Source of the DNA: Vitellaria paradoxa
Lineage: Eukaryota > Streptophyta > Magnoliopsida > Ericales > Sapotaceae
Reading direction: 5' to 3'
Length of the DNA stretch: 64,000 nucleotides
Assembly: GCA_019916065.1 (NCBI GenBank)
Contig: CM034237.1
Location: 930,001 to 994,000 of the forward strand
In this document: in pieces, positions 1 through 13,260 of the stretch
Layout of the letters: every line of letters begins with the position of its first letter
Numbering within the stretch: position 1 is the stretch's first letter
Translations under genes and position numbers: made by a program
Notes under the pieces: generated by a model
Databases searched by the model: none
Seen by the model: only the letters and a program-made list of their open reading frames with translations
What the model was told of the DNA's origin: nothing

Positions 1-930
1 TTTTTGCCCATGCAATTGGTAACTACGGATGTGACTAGCTCCCTGTAACTTACACCAATGAGGCCACCATCAATAACAGCCTTGCAAAGACTACACTGGA
101 ACCATGTTTGTGCACAAAGTATCTCATGATGAAAATCACACACCATCTCCACCAACACTTTCCTAATTTCATCCAAGGCTGCCGCAAGAGCTTCATCCTT
201 ATCCTCATCCTGGTTTGAATAGATTGTCATATCAAGGCATTTGTGAGAACACATTCTTTACCATATTAAATTAAGAAAAATAAAATATGACATTTGCATC
301 ACAACATACTACTTACTTGCATAGAAGAGCATGTATGTACAACTGAACATTTCAGATCTACTTTCTGCAGAGGACGAAAAAGGAGGTATAAATAATGAAT
401 ATTTCCAAGCAAAGAAAGCTTATAGGAAAATTAAAATCAGAAATTCCAAAGTCACATAATATAGGTTTGTGCATGCTTTTATATGGATATAGACTCAACC
501 TACCATCTGAGAATCAAAGGGAAAACAAAATGCCATATTGGCACTTCCTCAACTAAAATTAGCGTTTTTAAGCCACTTGACAAATGATGAGGACAAAGAG
601 GATACTCTTCCATTTTCAATTCTAAATTCAAGACATATATGGTGCTAGACTACTCACCTAAGTAGTTGGTTGAAAACCTTTTTTTTATGCTCAGTGGAGA
701 AATTAGAAACTATGATTCAAGAAAGTCCAAACTTATTTTTCTAGCCTAAGGTCAAAAAAATAAATAAAGAAATAAATCAACTCAAATCATTAAAACTATA
801 CAAGTTTAAATACCTCGTCATATACACATAAGAATGGTTTGACATTGATATTAATTTTTATAAAATGCACATAACAATTAGTCCCCACCAAGAAGAAAGA
901 AGATGAATAATTTGAGAACCTAACAAATAA

Positions 931-1690
931 GGGCCCGTTTGGTAAAACTGTCATTTCAATTTTTGTGTTCAGTTTTCAATTTTTATATTTAGTTTTTAAT
1001 TTTTAGTTTTCATTTTCATATTGGGGGGGGAGAACTTAAAAATACGTTTGGTAATGATAGTTGTTAGTTGATAGTTATAGTTGTTAATTAATTATATTCA
1101 ATAAATTTAATTATTAAAAATAATTTAATCCAATAAAAATAAAATATATTAAACATAATTTAGTTAGTTAAAATTCAATTATAATTAATATAATTTAGTT
1201 AATTAATATATTTAATATATAATTTAATATATTAAATTAATTATTGATAAAATTAATTATTAACTAAATTATATTTAATATATTTTTGTATAAATAAAAA
1301 TAATATATTAATTTTAATATATAAATATACTTTATATATTAAATAAATATTTTTACATTAAATAATATATTTGACGGTGATCGAAGATGAGTGGGAAGTA
1401 GTGGCGACAGTGGGAGGCGGTGGCCGGATGTTGGTGGCGACCAGCGAACGAAGGTGATAAATAGTTGTAACTAGTACTGGTTGTTTAAGAAAATCAAAAT
1501 TGAAAATAAAAACTTAAGAAAACACCTTTTCTATATTTTCATAATTTTTGAAAATTTTGAAAACACTAATCATTTTTTTGAAAACTAAAAATTGAAAACT
1601 GAAAACCAATTTACCAAACGAGTTTTCATGTTCAGTTTTCAAAAAAAAAGAAAATAAAAACTGAAAACAAAATGGTTACCCAATGAGCCC
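931..1690. mobile_element. 760-bp non-autonomous TIR element, TSD TAA
   Basis: The ends are inverted: GGGCCCGTTTGGTAA at the left, and the reverse complement of the right end reads GGGCTCATTGGGTAA. The element is flanked by TAA at 928-930 and 1691-1693. The matching place in unit 2 is uninterrupted (aacaaaTAAgaaaa, TAA at 22540-22542), so ends and target duplication are directly confirmed. A 3-bp TAA target fits the PIF/Harbinger group. The interior is AT-rich with no coding sequence that I recognise, and a second inverted end-like motif lies near 1607-1621. Confidence 0.88.
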
Positions 1691-1739
1691 TAAGAAAATT
1701 GATCATTTGGTGAATTCCACTCATAAAAGAGGAAGGAAA

Positions 1740-4237
1740 TATAAACAACTCGACTCAACTTAATAAAACTTCAGTCCTAAATTAGCTAGAGTCAGCTATC
1801 TGAATCGTTTTTTCCCTATTCATTTCTACCATAGGTTATGTCTTTCAAAAGGTTATTCTTTTTTCTCCCCCAAAAGGTTATTCTTATGCCTATCTCTCAT
1901 ACTCCTTACCCTTTGTATTTGGGTCCACTCATTCTTCTTTACTGGTGTATCCCTAAATATACGTTGGATATGACCAAATCATCTTAAACGACATCTCTCA
2001 ACTTCTCTTTTATCAATATTATCTCAACTTTATTGTAGATATATTCATTTCGTAAAATATTTTCTTATATTACCATGCATATATTCATTTTGTATGCTAC
2101 CTTTTCTTGTATGACTACACATACATCTTAATATTCTCACTTTCGCTATGCTCCATCTTATGAAAGCATTCCTTCTTAATACTCCAACAATCTGTACCAT
2201 ATACCATAGTTAGTCTTGAATTTTTCTTTCAACTTGATAAAAATTTTCCAACCACAAAAACATTTGAGACACTTATCTATTTTAACCACCCAGCTCAAAT
2301 CATTTGGATAACATACTCCTCAATCCCTTCATTTACATGAATAATTGATCGAAGATATTGAAAATAATCACTTTTTGGCACTTCTTGGTCCTCAATTTTA
2401 TACCCTCATTTGTGGTTTTAATTTTACTAAAACTTACAATATATGTATTCTGTTTGTTATACTCTTTAAGTATCTGGACTCTAAAGTGCACCTCCAAACT
2501 TTTAAATTATAATTAATCCCAGATCTAGTTTCATCAATATCATATGTAAACAACATACACCAAGGGATACTGTCTTAAATATATTTATTAAGCTCATCCA
2601 TAACTAAAGTGAAACGATTGGCTTAAAGTAGATATTGGGTATATAATTTATCCAACCCCCCCCCAAAAAAAAAGAAACAGATCCTTGGTATAGACCAATT
2701 GTAATTGAAAAATCATTTGTATCACCTCTAACAATTCTTACGCTAGAAAATGCTCCATAATACATGTCCTTGATAATTTTAATATATTTTATAGTAACAC
2801 AATTCTTTTCCAACATTCACCGTAAAATTTCACTCAGGACCCTATCGTATGATTTCGCAAAGTCAATAAAAATTATGTGAAGTTCTTTCTTATTTTCTTT
2901 ATATTTTCCATCAATATTCTTATTAGAAAAAATAACTTCTATAGTCGATCTACAAAGGATAAAACCAAATTGGTTCTCTATTATTTTTGTCACACAGCTT
3001 AGCCTTGCCCTAATTACTCTCTTCCAAAGTTTCATAGTGTAACTTATAAACTTAATGCCCTGGTAGTTGTTACACAGTTGGATCCTTTTGATTCTTATAA
3101 ACGATCGCTAAGATATTTTTCCTCTATTTGTTAGGCATCTTACTTGTATGTAAGATCTCGTTAAACAATTTTGTCAACTCATCATCTGTACTTACCCGGC
3201 CCCCCGGGGGGGGCATCATCTACTAGGCACTTTCAAGTTTCAATTGGAATACCATCTAGACCTACAACTTTTCTTATCTTCATCTTTTTTTTTTTTTAAT
3301 ATAGTCTCTTTTACCTCTGTAAATCTAATATTATATATAAACTTACATTTCTATTCTCGATAGAGTTACTAAGATCTCCAAAATTCACCCCATGACAACT
3401 ATTCAAAAACTCATCATAATAACTTCTCTACCTTTCTTTAATATCTTCTCCTTTTACCAAAACTCTTTAGTTTTCATTTTTTATATACTTAACCTAGTAT
3501 AAGTCCTTACTTTTTGTTGTTATTCTTGCCACCTTATAGATATCTTTCTTCTCATCTTTTGTCCATACTTTGTTGTATAGTTTATTGAAGACCTTATATC
3601 TAGCTCCTCCAATTGCCCAATTAGCCTTTTGTTTTAGTCAATTTGTACAATTCCGATTCCCTCTCATCCTTGCAGTTAAGCAAATTCATCTAACACTCTT
3701 TCTTAGACTTAATCGTCACTTGTACCTCCTCGTTCCACTACCAAGTCTCCTTTGAAGGGTGGTCATTTCCCTTAAGCATGCCTAAAATATCTGTAGTCAC
3801 TCCTTTTGATATATTTAGTCATCTCATTCCAGATGATATTACAGTCATCATCTAAATTTTTTTTTTCCTTGAGCATCATTTTATCCTTAAAGCAACAAGT
3901 GTTTCTCTTTTTAGTTTCCATCACTTAGTTCTTGAAAGTACATTTCCTCCATTCCTTCTCTTTCACGTCTTAATACAAAAATCTAGTACTCCTAATCTAT
4001 GTTGTGTAGTTAAGACTCTCAGTTGGTATTGCCTTACAAGCTTCACATGAAGTACGATTCTTTCTAACAAGGAAAAAAATCTATTGACCACTATTATATC
4101 CACTTTTAAAGGTTACTAAACGAGTATCTCTCTTTTTAAAATAAGGATTTGCAATAAGTCATATTCCGTGGCAAACTCTAAAATTGATTCACTCCCTTGT
4201 TAAAACCACCATTGTTTCTTCCCACATGCTTATTCAA
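1740..4237 (-). mobile_element. RTE-type LINE remnant in NLP intron (unit 1)
   Basis: Minus-strand reverse-transcriptase pieces are readable at 2817-3035 (ENQFGF, then FIDFAKSYDRV, the family's IDL-KAYDRV block) and 2604-2816 (IKDMYYGA, then GDTNDFSITIGLYQGS, the GLHQGS block). Upstream, near 4180-4237, the fragment NKHVGRNNGGFNKGV matches the GDLNGHVGR region of the endonuclease. Frames are broken throughout. It has the same orientation as the host gene and lies in the intron between the GAF-like exon and the third exon. An equivalent element sits in unit 2, so insertion predates the duplication. About 285 bp at its 5' side have been lost here relative to unit 2. Confidence 0.85.
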
Positions 4238-5466
4238 AAAATGGCAATTTATTGATTGACGGCATACCTTTAAAGTATCAAATACATGGCGTTGCTCCAA
4301 ATATAGAGATGAATCATTTGCAGTGGTTGCCAGCTCAAGTACACCAACACAGGTTTGGCCAGAAGCTTCAAACACTGGCAAAGCCAAAGATGCTCCAATA
4401 CCGCAATATATGTCTTCATCCTTTACAAACTGTAGAACCTCCTCAATCTCAATCCGACTAGATCGATCCAATCGATGAAGGAACACAGGGCCAGGCAGCC
4501 CAAGGTTTTCTTCACGCTTCCCACCCACATTAGATCTGCAGTCCTTAGAGAACATCCTATACTTACAAAGTTCATTTTCAATTCTATTAAGAGCAAAAGG
4601 TTGGTCCCGAGTTGTTAGTTCACCCGTCCCATCCATTGTTATGTGTCCCCAAAACTGAACCAGTGTCGGCTCATCCTGCACATGATTGATTATATCTGCA
4701 AGAGCCCATCTGATCTTTTCTTTTATCTCCAGATTGGCTATTCCAGCGAAGTCAAAATTATCTGGCATTAAATTGATAATTAGCATATACATACGTATAA
4801 ATAAATAAATACATGAGCATAAAAAAGAAGCAACATCCGGTGTTGCATTTTCTAGAATAATATCAACAAAAATCGATAAAATTCCAACTAATAAAAGCTC
4901 CAAATCAAATTAAAGAAATTCTCGAAGAGAACTGCTTGAAAAAATAAATAAATAAGCCAAATAATTTGCTGATGAAATTAGTTAAAAAATAAATCATTAA
5001 AAAAAATTGTAACAAAGAGAGAGACAGATGTCACTCACCGACGGTGAAAATTACAGGACGATCGGGTTCTTCTTTTTCTCGGCTCCAAAGAACGTATTTA
5101 CAATGTTCCTTAAAATTATTAAGAATCCAACAGGACAGTTCCGATTCCATATATTGCTTGAAAGGGCCAGGAAAATCTTCTCCTTCATCTGTTTTTTGGT
5201 AAATCGCCGGCTTCTTCTCGAAATTGTCAGGCAAATCTTCTCTTTTACGTTTTCTTTTATAAAGTTTGGTCTTTTCCATTATCCTTCCTCTGTTCTTCGC
5301 CTTCGCCAACGGAATCACCGTCGCTCACTATCACCGGAGAACGCACATCTGGTCCAAATATTTCTAAGACGTCGGCCGAACCTGGACGATCTATCCTTCC
5401 CTCCCTTAGTCGAGTCAATCATTCCGCTCTCGATCAAAGAGCCCCAGTGGGTTATCGCGGAAGAGG

Positions 5467-5600
5467 GTCCAAAGTTCATTTTAAGAGACGGTTCATTCTT
5501 ATAGCCGCGGGGTTAAAGGGTTCATTTCATGGGTCCGAAGTTCATTTCACGAGACGGTTCATAGTTATGGCTGCGGGGTTCAAAGGGTTCATTTCAAATG
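5467..5600. repeat. Two-unit ~65-bp tandem repeat upstream of NLP copy 1
   Basis: Two units begin ggtccaaagttcatttt and ggtccgaagttcatttc, and each contains gagacggttcat followed by gcggggtt and aaagggttcatttca. The matching region of unit 2 (about 26740-26830) has only one recognisable unit. It lies just upstream of exon 1, in the likely promoter or 5' leader, so it is an expansion specific to unit 1. Confidence 0.75.
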
Positions 5601-5699
5601 AAACCTTTCACCCAATTGTCCTTGCACCGAGTGTGGTCCCAAAATGTCATCAGCTGGTCCCAAAAATTCATCAGCTGGTTTGTTTAGGATATGTTTGAT

Positions 5700-5881
5700 T
5701 GGTTAAATTTGATCAAAAAAATATAATAAAAATAAAAAATTGTGACATAAAAATAATAAATATTAAAATTTTATTAAAAGAAAATAATTAAAATTTGATA
5801 AAATTTGGTAGGCGAAAAACAGGCTCTCAACGGCGGTGGTCCCAGATCAAGACTCACGGCCCAAGACTCAACCAAAAAACC

Positions 5882-5912
<31 letters not shown>

Positions 5913-7330
5913 CAAACAATGAGTAGTCGAACATGCACAAGGGTGTGCAGAGGTTTTAAAAAAAAAAATTAATTTGAGAGACTGTACGTACAATTCTTTT
6001 TTTTAGTTTTTTTACCCCTTTTCAACTCAACTATCATAATGAATATTAATTTTTAAAGGGTGTAAATTTATTTTTTTTAATTTTGAATAATTTTATTTAA
6101 TTTTTTATAATTAAATTTTGTTACATGTTACTATTACACTAACTTTTAATTTTTTGACAAATTTTGTCATTTTTATTCTATTAAATTTGTCTCTTTTATT
6201 GTTCTTAAATGTTAGTCTCCTGAATCCATTTACATTTTATCTTTTTTTTTTTATTTAGTGATTTTTATTTCTTAGATATTTTTTATAATTTGGTTTTAGT
6301 CAAAATATATCTGGGTCATAGTTACATTATTATTAATTTTTTTATTAGTGATTTTTATTTTTACAAGTTAATTATCAAAATATGTCCGAATAATTATTTA
6401 AAAGAAAAAAAAAGTATATATTTTCATTGACTTGACATTTGTATATTTTCAACCGCTATATTTATTCAGTAATTAGGATTACTTGTTTCTCCCTTCATTT
6501 GGTTATCTTTTCAGTCATTTCACATGAAAATATAATCTCTCATTTTTTTATATTTTTTTGAAGACTTTTTATATATATAAATTTTTAAATTAATATTTTA
6601 AAAAATATGATAATATTTGTAATAAATAATAAAATTATACATATTTATTAAAACAATGTATAGATACCTATTAGACAAAGCCAACTAAATTTTTTATTAA
6701 AAAAATATAGATATTTAAACTTTAATTTTTTAAAAATTTATTTAAAAATAAACATTTAGATTAAAATTTTAATTTTAATATGTTTAAAAAACTTAAATTT
6801 TAAACACATTTATTTTTATATTCTTTATATTATTATATAATAAGAAAGTTTAAAATTTTGAATTTGAGATATTTTTAATCGTTATATTTAATTAATAGTC
6901 AGGATTATTTTTCTTTCTCTTTCTACTTTGATTATCTTTTCTATCATTTCATATAAAAACACTTTCTCACTGTTCTCATATTATTTATTATACTTTTTAT
7001 ATAAAAGTTCTTAAATTAATATTTTAAAAAATGTGATAATATTTATAATAAATAATAAAAATTTATATTTTTATTAAACACTATATGGATACTTTAGTTT
7101 TTTTAATTAGTAATTTTTATTTTTATAAGTTATTTTTACAAATTTTTACATAAATTTATTTTATAAATTTAAATTTAAATTTATTGAACCCCAAATTATA
7201 ATTTTATACTTTTAAGTACAAGTAATTACTAATCTATATAACAAAACCGTTTAAATGATGTGATATTTGTCGTACGTGGCTCCTCATTAGGAGATAACAA
7301 GGCCTGATTTGCGGCGTACCTCTACACACA
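5700..7330. other. AT-rich spacer specific to unit 1
   Basis: No gene seen. There is a long A run at about 5882-5912, then AT-rich DNA containing an internal repeat: the block around 6580-6660 (aatatgataatatttgtaataaataat) recurs at about 7020-7080. I found no counterpart in unit 2. Confidence 0.5.
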
Positions 7331-7339
7331 CACAGGAAA

Positions 7340-10300
7340 CTTTTAGTAATAAAATAAAATTAGTGTAGCAATAAGAAATATTACATGAAGGGTACAATAT
7401 AGACTCGTTAAAATTTTGTTGAAAAGTTACTTTCGCTTTGTTTGGTTACAAAATAATTTTTAAATTATTTTTATAATTTTTTTGTCCTATATAATTTATT
7501 TATTAAAATTTTATTTTCTCAGATGATAAGCATATTAATCGTATTCTTAAAAAAAAAATAAAAATAAAAATACATCTTTGTTTGGATAATCATTTGAAAA
7601 AATAATAAAAATTAACTTTTTTGTTATTTTTTATCTAAAAGAATAGTTTTTATTCACTTGGACAAAAATTATTTGATTTTCGTTTTTTTTTTGTTTTATA
7701 AATGTGATTAATGCTACAACTTCTAAATAAAATTAAATTGTACTGAAAAAGTGACATATAGTAAAATTTGATTAGAAAAAGTTAAAAAATTTTAAAAATT
7801 TTTGAGAGCTTCAAGCAAATAATTATTAAAAATAAATTTAAACCAAAGTCAATTAACACACAAGTGCCTAAGTCAAATATTAGGTCAAAACTAATGCAAT
7901 AATATAATAGAAAGATCATAGCAGCTAATATGTACTAGTAAATGGTTGGAGATACAGTTTTTTGGATTTTTGTAATTAAAAGTTACTAGTTATAATATTT
8001 GGTATATTTAGTAAAGTGAGTAGTAATTTTTAGTAACTTTCTAAAACTTTTAAGTGTTTGGTATCATTTTTTATTACTTTTGACAATTTTTAGTAAATCT
8101 TGACAACTTTTAATAATTTTTGATAACTTTTGAGTTGATTTAAACAAATCCTGCAAAAAATTAAGATCGTTGATTTAAACAAATAATGGCAGCAAATTTA
8201 CTGAATTTAGTAACTTCTACTCTATTTGCTAATTGAAAAAATTCATTTTTTTACAGGATTTGATAAAAAAAGTTAATATTTTTGTTGTTGATAAAAATAA
8301 ATAAATAAATACGATAAATTATTCACCAGATTTTTCACAGATCCCAAAATTATTGATTTGATAAAAGCTAATATTTATGCTTTTCATAAAATTAGTAATT
8401 TTAGGAAAAAATAAATAAATGAAAAAATACATTTATTAATAGGTGGCCGATCACTTATTAAGCGCTAGTGTTTGGTTTGTTAAGAATTAATAAAAATATC
8501 TGAAAATTTTTAAAACTCTGTAACGCATTTTATTTATTTCGTAATTCTTAAAATTTTTATAAATTTCTATATATATCTATCTTAACAATTTTTTACAAAT
8601 CTCAATACTTTTTTCACAAACTCCAATAACTTTTTAACAAATTTTAACAAATCTAACATAAATATGTGGGAATAGATCCAAAAATCTATTCCAACGATTT
8701 TTCTCTCCAATATTTTGACGCATAAGTCAAAAAAACTTCAACAACTTTTAAAAAATTTTGACATAAATTCGTTGAAATGGACTCAAAAATCTGTTTCCAC
8801 GGTCTCTCCCTCCAACTTTTTATCGCAAAAATCTTAAAGTTACACTATTCATCTCCAAAAAATGTGATTTGAGTTAAAATACCAAACACCAAAAGTTACC
8901 AAAATCACATATTTTTTTTCATTGTTTTTTACCACTTCAAACACTGACATCATAAGGTGGAAATATTGGCATTCTTTCAAAAATTTTTCCCACTTCCTGT
9001 CATTTTTTTACTCTACAAAATTACAAAACTATCCTTATAATTAATGGAGAACAATTAATACAAAACATCTTAAATACCATAATTAGCCTTCCTTTTCATT
9101 TATAATTATAAATCTAATATCCTCCACTTTTCACTTTTTATTTTTATGTAATTATATCTTTTATAATCTCATATATACTCCCACTCGTATATATCTTACT
9201 TTGGTCTATTAAACTTTAAACGAAAAACCATGTAAGAGGATTTTGTTGAAAAGATGCTGTTGAATATGTTTATTTATTTATTTATTTATTTGTATAAGAA
9301 ATATAGAGTAAATTTTATATTATTATGAATCATTGAATCCCTTAGGAGTAATTATTAATTTTTTTTCTTATTTTTCCCTTTCATGTAATTGATTTATTGA
9401 TAGAGCAATATGGAATAATTTACATGTAATATATATATATATATATATATATTTTGTTAGCGTATATACTACTACATTATTAGAGTTTTTTTCCTTATTA
9501 TTTTTTTATTTTTTTAAGTTCTCATTTGTAGTTTTTTTTTAATAATTTATAAGGAGTTTTTGTTATAACTGTTAGAATTATTTTAAGTAGTGTCACATTT
9601 TTTTTTAATATAATGGTGACATGTTTTAGAGATTAATGTTAAAATTTGAATTTCAATATGATTTATTTTATTTTAGTTATTTCCATTAGTATATGAATTA
9701 ATCACCGATTATAATGTCTTGCTTTGTATCAATCAATAAACAATAATTGTTTATTTTCTTCTTTGATTTTTGATAAAATGAACTTAAAAGTTATACTTAC
9801 AAAACTAATTTAAGAAAAAAAACTATTAAAAAATACTTTGTCACATAATTTCATGAAATTATAATTAATAATAGATTTTTAATTTAACATGCAAATTAAT
9901 AAAAAATGGAGGATATTATAAAAAAAATGAAAAATAGGGGATGTTAGTTTTGTAATGATAAATAGAAAGGGAGGATAATTATAGTATTTAGTGTGTTTTG
10001 TATTAATTAACCTTTATTACAAGGCTAATTTTGTAATTTTAAAGAGAAAAAAAATTAGCAAGGAGGGGAGGAAGATTTTGAAAGACTGCAAATATTCTCA
10101 TCCATATAATAATATTTCCTACTTTGTTTCTACACAGTTCAAGTACGAGATATTACTATGTTAATATATTTATTATTCATTAATATGTATACTGAAATAG
10201 TGATGTCAAATATACCTGATGTCAAATATACCCGTATGTGGCAGGTAGCCACTTTTATCCGTCCTGTTCAGGAAGGGATATAGGGATACTAATAGTGGGG

Positions 10301-11340
10301 ACCGGGACGGGTATGAAAATTTAAGATGTTACCTAAACGAGTATGGAGACAGGAACATGTATGATAGTCTCCACGATGCCCCATACCCCTTTAAATATTT
10401 ATTTATTAATATATATTTTTTAATTTTTATTTAATATATATATATATAATATATTTTTATTTAACATATATAATATTTATAATAATTTTAATATTTATTT
10501 TATACATATAATGTATAGTTTATAATAGTTTGTATGCTTGGCAGGTAAATCGGGATGGGAACGGAGAATCAATTACCTAATAAAAATGGGTATGAAAATT
10601 TTTTTTTTTCTAAGCGAGAATAGGAATAGGGATGGAAACAAGAATGGATAAGAAAATTATTAAACGGGGATGGGGTTAGAGTAAACCATACTCGTTCCAA
10701 GTCTATGCTGTTCCCAATACTCACGAGCACTCAATTATGCTCACTCTGGATAGTTTGTCGGGATGTAATTTTAGGTGGGGTTTGGATAATAATAAAAAAA
10801 ATAAAAAGTTAATGTAAAGATAATACTTGACGAAATTTAATTGAAAAAAATTAAAAAATAATTGATAAAGAATAATTTTTTTGATATTTTTTAATAAACT
10901 AAACACTTCCTTAATTGATTTTAAAAATTATCAAATGAAGATGAATTACAGATTTAAATCAAATTATGAAATTACTTTGAATCATGCCTGGATTTGAATG
11001 AGTAAATGATGATGACTTGAAAAATAAAATAGTGAAATAAAAATAATAGCCATTTTAACTCATCATCAAATAAAGTTAAAATCAAGCAATTTAGTTTGAG
11101 TGATTATTATTCATTAGTAATACATAGTTCATAGAATAGCACTCAATAATCCGAGGGAATCCAATCATCTACCATAAAAACTTGTTGGTGTTGGAAAAAA
11201 GAATGTTTAGGACAAGTTTACAATCATTCAAGAAAATAAAGATACTTATGGCTTTTGAGAAGTTTATACGAACATAAAGAAAAGCTACTAAGATGTCCAT
11301 TAAAAAAATCAATATAGAAAGAATCATGAAACTAGAGATA
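7340..11340. other. Non-coding duplicated spacer between NLP and YLS8 pseudogene
   Basis: No coding sequence is recognised. The block 7340-7960 matches 26945-27710. The block 8160-10700 matches 33230-36100, which in unit 2 is an intron of the small membrane-protein gene. The block 10700-11340 matches 45470-46160. The exons of that small gene are missing here. A GC-richer stretch at 10200-10400, with repeated ggtat/accggg motifs, resembles 35600-35760. An (AT)n run lies at about 9430-9453. Confidence 0.6.
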
Positions 11341-11349
11341 TTGATATAC

Positions 11350-11638
11350 TTTCTTTCCCGGACCCCTTTTCAAAGCTGCTTTTAATCTTGTCTCTCCAGT
11401 CTCTCCGACATTATGGTTATGAACCCCGCCTTTCTTCCTCTTCCCCTTCCCCCTCTTCAGTCTTTCTGATATTGTGACCATGATCCCCCCCCTCCTTCTT
11501 CCCCTCCCCGCTTCAGTCTAACAGCTGTATTAACTTATGTAACTGGTCTTTTACTGTTTAAACCCTTCACTTAATACAGAATTTATAATAGTTGTATTAG
11601 TTGATGCCATTCCTTAAAAAACAAAAAGAAAAAAGATA
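11350..11638 (+). repeat. TATA-repeat family copy 1 (5'-truncated), at the end of YLS8 pseudogene
   Basis: It shares ctttcttt-ccggaccc, the CTCTCTCC/TCAGTCT block, taacttatgtaactggt and cacttaatacaga with copies at 46855-47190, 47490-47750 and 63590-63850. It ends in ccattccttaaaaaa, directly abutting the damaged 3' end of the YLS8 pseudogene. The complete copies include TATAAAAACCC, so this may be part of a solo LTR. The class is not established. Confidence 0.55.
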
Positions 11639-12839
11639 TTTAGTAGAGTAGTCTTTGGATGCAATAACCAGCCCCCATCCCTTCCGCGCCCCATGGTATA
11701 CTGTTTCTACAATGTCAATGAACTCCTGCTTGTCCTTCAGTGCCCAGTTGATCTTATTGTTATTTCCAGCGCCAGGGTCAATCAAAATGTGTTTGTTCCT
11801 GAAAAAGAACATGACAGTTGGTGGGTCGTAGAGCTCATACAACGTATTGAAGTTGGGCACCTCTGCGATGTCCACCAAGTATATCACTGCGAAGTTCTTT
11901 GTGGTCTCAGAAACCGAAACAAGCACCTCATCCATCTACAAAACCGAAATTGAAGCAAATTACACACAACACATAGTAATTGTCATCAAACAGTCATCTT
12001 CCGCGGCATTCTTTTCCAAAGTTACCAATAAATAAAAAGCAGAAAAAACAAGACCAGAAAAGCAGAAGAGAAAAAGGGGAGGGAAAAAAAATGGGGAGAG
12101 ACACAGAGCAATGATTTCACAGCAGTCCATTAAATCAGAAGAAAAATACTATTTTACTAGAAATTTCGAACAAAATGACGTAGCAATAACACTTTCAATG
12201 ATTCCCCACCCCCCCCCCCCCAAAAAAAAGATTAAAAAAAACCCAAAAAAATTGGGTCACAAGCGTTCTAAATCACTTCAATGAATGTTTCCATAAAAAA
12301 GTTCTTACAGTATACCATTAACCAAATAATAAAAAGGAAATTCTGAAATGAAGGGAAAGTATACAAAAACCGACACACACTTCAACCGTAACGTTAGTCA
12401 GTAACTGATAAACCATCATTTTTTTATACACTAGACTTCCAAGCAAGAAGAAAAGAAAAAGAGATCAGGTCATTCCAACAAATCAAGTCACCCAAATAAA
12501 CTAAATGGATCATCTAGGAGCAACATTGCAAGAGTAAAAGAGAAAGACTTACTATTGATTAACACTTAATATTGCATATTTTTGGTGTCATATTGATGCA
12601 ATTGAAGTTATGTTAGAGTTAAATGCAATATTATGGAACAAATGTCTACGCACAATCGTGTTCGTTTCCTGTTGTGATTTTCAGGACTAATTGATCAAGA
12701 TTGCGTCATTGAAAATCAAGTTTTGAAGGGGATGGAGCACACAATGCATACAAGTCCCATGGTGCAATTGGAAAAGTTTTGAAGCAAATTTGGATAAGGG
12801 AAGAGCCACAAAGTGGCCAAAGCTTAAGTTGGTATGGAC

Positions 12840-12930
12840 CTGGATGCCTGCAACAAGAAAAATTGGCTACAGGCCATGTTGTGGATTCCTGCAACAAGAA
12901 AAATTGGCTACTGGCCATGTTGGTCCAAAC
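12840..12930. repeat. Two-unit ~42-bp tandem repeat in YLS8 pseudogene intron
   Basis: cctgcaacaagaaaaattgg followed by ctacaggccatgttg at about 12847 is repeated at about 12889 with ctactggccatgttg. It lies in a stretch (about 12620-13115) with no counterpart in the unit 2 intron, so it belongs to an insertion specific to unit 1 of unknown class. Confidence 0.7.
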
Positions 12931-13149
12931 CAGTCTGCTACATCGAGAAAAAAATTTGAATACTGCCAATGTTGGTCCTAACTAGCTTTTGGGAAATTAA
13001 TTGCAAATAATTTCGGTAGAGGTTTTCTGTGTAATTTTGTTTCAGATAAACCCGAGGAGGTGTGAGGAGCTATAAATAGATATTTTTATCAGATTTTAGG
13101 GATACCAACTCTTATTCTTGAGCTTAGGCTAGGATCGAAAGCCATAGCT

Positions 13150-13260
13150 GCAGGATAAGAAAGGCTAGCCCAAGTGGAAAAGGACTCCCACCAAAACCAA
13201 AGGTGTTCGAGTCATTCCAACCCTTTCCCCTAATAAATAATTGTACCCAAAAAAACAAAA
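13150..13260 (+). mobile_element. tRNA-derived SINE head (unit 1)
   Basis: It contains a box A-like gctagcccaagtgg and a box B-like gtgttcgagtcattcc about 40 bp apart, spaced as in a tRNA-derived RNA polymerase III promoter. The 3' side is AT-rich. The same sequence stands at 53735-53835 in the intact YLS8 intron, so insertion predates the segmental duplication. It does not fold as a complete tRNA by eye. Confidence 0.6.

Larger units (their letters stand above)
1..5279 (-). pseudogene. NLP (NIN-like, RWP-RK) gene copy 1, 5' part, probably decaying
   Basis: Three exons are visible, homologous to the unit 2 NLP: 5039 up to about 5370 (exon 1), 4268-4761 (GAF-like exon) and 1-209 (start of the large third exon, cut by the window edge). 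Splice sites are intact: donor GTGAGT after 5039, acceptor CAG before 4761, donor GTATGC after 4268, acceptor CAG before 209. The GAF-like exon is open and differs from its partner by an in-frame 15 nt. Exon 1 is damaged. The partner's two possible ATG codons (26685 and 26670) correspond here to a gap and to ATA, and a net +4 nt indel near 5275-5290 shifts the frame. The first usable ATG is at 5279 and would give a protein lacking about 40 N-terminal residues. Most likely a pseudogene or N-truncated gene; the 3' exons lie outside the window. Confidence 0.7.

Noticed and set aside
4178..4240. Apparent fusion of the NLP GAF-like exon with a LINE endonuclease fragment in one open frame
   Set aside because: The frame simply reads through the GTATGC donor into the intron, where a deletion brought the LINE close; not a real fusion protein.
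12706..12985. Overlapping short open frames on both strands
   Set aside because: Caused by the 42-bp tandem repeat; no similarity to a protein I know.
13150..13260. Possible tRNA gene in YLS8 intron
   Set aside because: Duplicated in both units, stems are not complementary, no 3' terminator T run at the right place.
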